Positions 6,895-8,520 of a stretch of DNA of 8,520 nucleotides are shown piece after piece; the first letter of the stretch is position 1; each line of letters begins with the position of its first letter. A program made the position numbers and the translations under genes. The notes under the pieces were generated by a model that worked only from the letters and a program-made list of their open reading frames with translations, was not told the origin of the DNA and searched no databases. This DNA comes from Sphingobacteriia bacterium (GTDB lineage: Bacteria > Bacteroidota > Bacteroidia > UBA7662): positions 1 through 8,520 of the forward strand of contig RFPG01000043.1 in the NCBI GenBank assembly GCA_009926245.1, read 5' to 3'.

Positions 6895-8352
6895 TTATCC
6901 GACGCTGCCCTCGAGGGATATGGCCAGTAGTTTTCTCGCTTCAACAGCAAATTCCATGGGCAGTTTATCCAAAACATCCTTGGCATAACCGTTGACGATG
7001 AGGGCAATGGCTTCTTCGGTGGGGAGACCTCGTTGTTGGCAGTAGTACAAGAGGTCCTCCTCGATCTTGGAGGTGGTCGCCTCGTGTTCTACCTGGGCAT
7101 CCGGGCAGTTGATTTCAAAGTAGGGGTAGGTATGAGCGCCGCAACGATCGCCCATGAGCAGGGAATCGCATTGGGAATAATTACGGGCATTGACCGCGCC
7201 TTCACGGACCTTGACCAAACCGCGGTAGGTGTTTTGGCCGCGACCCGCACTGATGCCTTTGCTAACAATGCGGCTTGTGGTGTTGCGGCCTATATGAATC
7301 ATTTTGGTTCCGGTATCGGCTTGCTGGGCCCGGGCAGCCAGAGCAACCGAGTAAAATTCTCCGGTACTGTCATCCCCCTGAAGGACCACGCTGGGGTACT
7401 TCCAAGTGATGGCCGAACCCGTTTCGACCTGGGTCCAGGAAATTTTGGATCGGCGTCCTTTGCAAAGACCCCGCTTGGTAACAAAATTGTAAATACCGCC
7501 CACCCCTTGGGCATCCCCGGGGTACCAGTTCTGCACGGTGGCATAGCGGATTTCGGCATCGTCCATCGCAACCAATTCGACCACCGCGGCGTGCAATTGG
7601 TTCTCGTCCCTTTTGGGAGCCGTGCATCCTTCCAAATAGGAAACATAAGAACCTTCTTCGGCCACAATCAGCGTGCGCTCAAACTGCCCGGTGCCCGCTG
7701 CGTTGATCCGAAAATAGGTACTCAGTTCCATGGGACAACGTACACCGCGTGGGATGTACACAAAGGACCCATCCGAAAAAACCGCTGAATTAAGGGCTGC
7801 GTAATAATTATCAGTGTAAGGAACCACTTTGCCCAAAGATTTTCGAACCAAATCCGGATGGGTTTTGACGGCCTCGCTAAAGGAGCAAAAAACAATCCCT
7901 TGTTCGGCCAAACGGGCTTTGTAGGTGGTAGCAACCGATACCGAGTCCAAAACAGCATCCACCGCCACTCCGGCCAAAATCAATTGTTCTTCGAGTGGGA
8001 TGCCCAGTTTATCGTAGGTTGCTTTGATTTCGGGGTCTAATTCGTCCAGGGATTCGAGTTTTTTCGCGGCTTTGGGAGCGGCATAATACGAAATATCCTG
8101 GAAGTCGATGGGTGGTATTTCCAAGTGGGCCCAGCGGGGGAGCGGTAATTTTTGCCAATATTCAAAGGCTTTTAGCCTCCATTCCAGCAACCATTCCGGT
8201 TCCTCCTTGCGGGAGGAAATCAGGCGAACCACATCGGCGTTTAGACCTTTGGGGTCGATGTCCTGTTCGATGTTGCTAACAAAACCAAAAGCATAGTCGT
8301 CCTCGGCCCAACGGGTGAGCAAAGCATCGTCCGGATGGTTATCGTTGGCCAT
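6895..8352 (-). CDS. sufB: Fe-S cluster assembly scaffold SufB
   Basis: SufB is the core scaffold on which the [Fe-S] cluster is built from SufE-delivered sulfur. The 485-residue product is close in length to E. coli SufB. Key positions are present: EGCTAP with Cys243 (E. coli Cys254), NYSQCDS with Cys395 (E. coli Cys405), and VEHEA with His423 and Glu424 (E. coli His433 and Glu434). [19 protein letters not shown] (199-217) is a family hallmark. The ATG at 8352 is used because it gives the normal length and follows the promoter region directly. It is the first gene of the operon and the one just downstream of the predicted promoter and palindrome. No intein or insertion is present. Confidence 0.97.
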   Translation of the reverse strand: MANDNHPDDALLTRWAEDDYAFGFVSNIEQDIDPKGLNADVVRLISSRKEEPEWLLEWRLKAFEYWQKLPLPRWAHLEIPPIDFQDISYYAAPKAAKKLESLDELDPEIKATYDKLGIPLEEQLILAGVAVDAVLDSVSVATTYKARLAEQGIVFCSFSEAVKTHPDLVRKSLGKVVPYTDNYYAALNSAVFSDGSFVYIPRGVRCPMELSTYFRINAAGTGQFERTLIVAEEGSYVSYLEGCTAPKRDENQLHAAVVELVAMDDAEIRYATVQNWYPGDAQGVGGIYNFVTKRGLCKGRRSKISWTQVETGSAITWKYPSVVLQGDDSTGEFYSVALAARAQQADTGTKMIHIGRNTTSRIVSKGISAGRGQNTYRGLVKVREGAVNARNYSQCDSLLMGDRCGAHTYPYFEINCPDAQVEHEATTSKIEEDLLYYCQQRGLPTEEAIALIVNGYAKDVLDKLPMEFAVEARKLLAISLEGSVG

Positions 8353-8382
8353 AGGGGGTTAACAAGGTGGTGAAAGCTTTTG

Positions 8383-8399
8383 TTTAGACAATGTCTAAA
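8383..8399. promoter_or_regulatory. Perfect 17-bp palindrome, candidate operator of the suf operon
   Basis: TTTAGACAATGTCTAAA consists of two exact 8-bp arms around one central base. It lies 30 bp upstream of the sufB ATG and begins 6 bp downstream of the TATCTTTG element, which puts it over or just after the expected transcription start, where a bound repressor would block initiation. The TTTAG...CTAAA ends resemble sites of DtxR/MntR-type metal regulators more than the known IscR or SufR sites, but the regulator is not encoded here and its identity is a guess. Confidence 0.6.
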
Positions 8400-8405
8400 G
8401 AGCCG

Positions 8406-8413
8406 CAAAGATA
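8406..8413 (-). promoter_or_regulatory. Predicted suf promoter, Bacteroidota -7 element TATCTTTG
   Basis: On the minus strand TATCTTTG matches the Bacteroidota primary sigma factor -7 consensus TAnnTTTG exactly. It starts 5 bp after the stop codon of the upstream hydratase gene, and a start site near 8399 would give a sufB leader of roughly 45 nt. The -33 TTG element is poor: the nearest TTG (8428-8430) is only 14 bp away, shorter than the usual spacing of about 19 bp, so the promoter may be weak or activator dependent. Confidence 0.55.
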
Positions 8414-8418
8414 ATTGT

Positions 8419-8520
8419 TTACCAGTGCAAGGACTCCTTGTTCAAAAAGGCGGCCACACCTTGACGACAGGGTTCGCTTTGGCGGGCCTCCACATTGATG
8501 TCGATGGCCTGTTCCATCGC
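8419..8520 (-). CDS. Enoyl-CoA hydratase/isomerase family protein, C-terminal fragment
   Basis: The last 33 codons of a gene that enters from beyond the right edge, ending in TAA at 8419-8421. The visible residues include EQAIDINVEARQSE and the C-terminus GVAAFLNKESLHW. That resembles the terminal helix of crotonase-fold enoyl-CoA hydratases, in which a (K/E)GxxAFLxKR/K pattern closes the protein; Bacteroidota methylglutaconyl-CoA hydratase-like members often end in a similar tryptophan. The catalytic region lies outside the window, so substrate and even subfamily cannot be decided. It runs in the same direction as suf, but a promoter-like element directly after its stop suggests suf also has its own transcription start. 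Confidence 0.6.
   Translation of the reverse strand, partial: AMEQAIDINVEARQSEPCRQGVAAFLNKESLHW

Noticed and set aside
7033..7788. Open frame of 251 codons on the plus strand, opposite sufB
   Set aside because: Antisense to the strongly conserved SufB core; no family motifs and no promoter or start context.

Overview
This window looks like a chromosomal housekeeping segment from a member of the Bacteroidota with moderately high GC. Four things support that. An RNase R gene is followed closely by a short-chain isoprenyl diphosphate synthase, a pairing common in that phylum. The suf order is sufB-sufC-sufD-sufS-sufE-sufT, and its last protein ends in the MSEEAKLELGFL-type tail usual for Bacteroidota SufT. 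A perfect match to the Bacteroidota -7 promoter element TAnnTTTG lies upstream of sufB. Finally, the starts generally lack Shine-Dalgarno sequences. The genus cannot be read from the sequence.

Layout. Bases 1-2789 on the plus strand hold the 3' three quarters of rnr (RNase R) and, 38 bp later, a complete polyprenyl synthetase gene. An 81-bp convergent gap (2790-2870) has no visible terminator hairpin but carries two small repeats. From 8352 down to 2871 on the minus strand runs one tightly packed suf operon: sufB, sufC, sufD, sufS and a single gene encoding SufE fused to SufT (DUF59). Junctions are a 21-bp gap, an ATGA overlap, a 4-bp gap and an 8-bp overlap, so one transcript with translational coupling is likely. 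Upstream of sufB is a short regulatory region (8353-8418) with a TAnnTTTG -7 element and a perfect 17-bp palindrome close to the predicted start site. At the right edge, also on the minus strand, is the last 33 codons of an enoyl-CoA hydratase/isomerase family gene.

How the genes work together. SufS takes sulfur from cysteine, and the SufE domain accepts it as persulfide and passes it to the SufBCD scaffold, where SufC supplies ATPase activity and SufB holds the nascent Fe-S cluster. The SufT domain is thought to act in maturation or delivery of clusters to client proteins. No SufA/IscA-type carrier and no dedicated regulator gene is present in the window.

No mobile element, CRISPR array, RNA gene or defence system is visible. 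The two observations most worth following are the SufE-SufT fusion, which puts the sulfur-relay acceptor and the late maturation factor on one chain, and the palindrome positioned like an operator over the suf transcription start.
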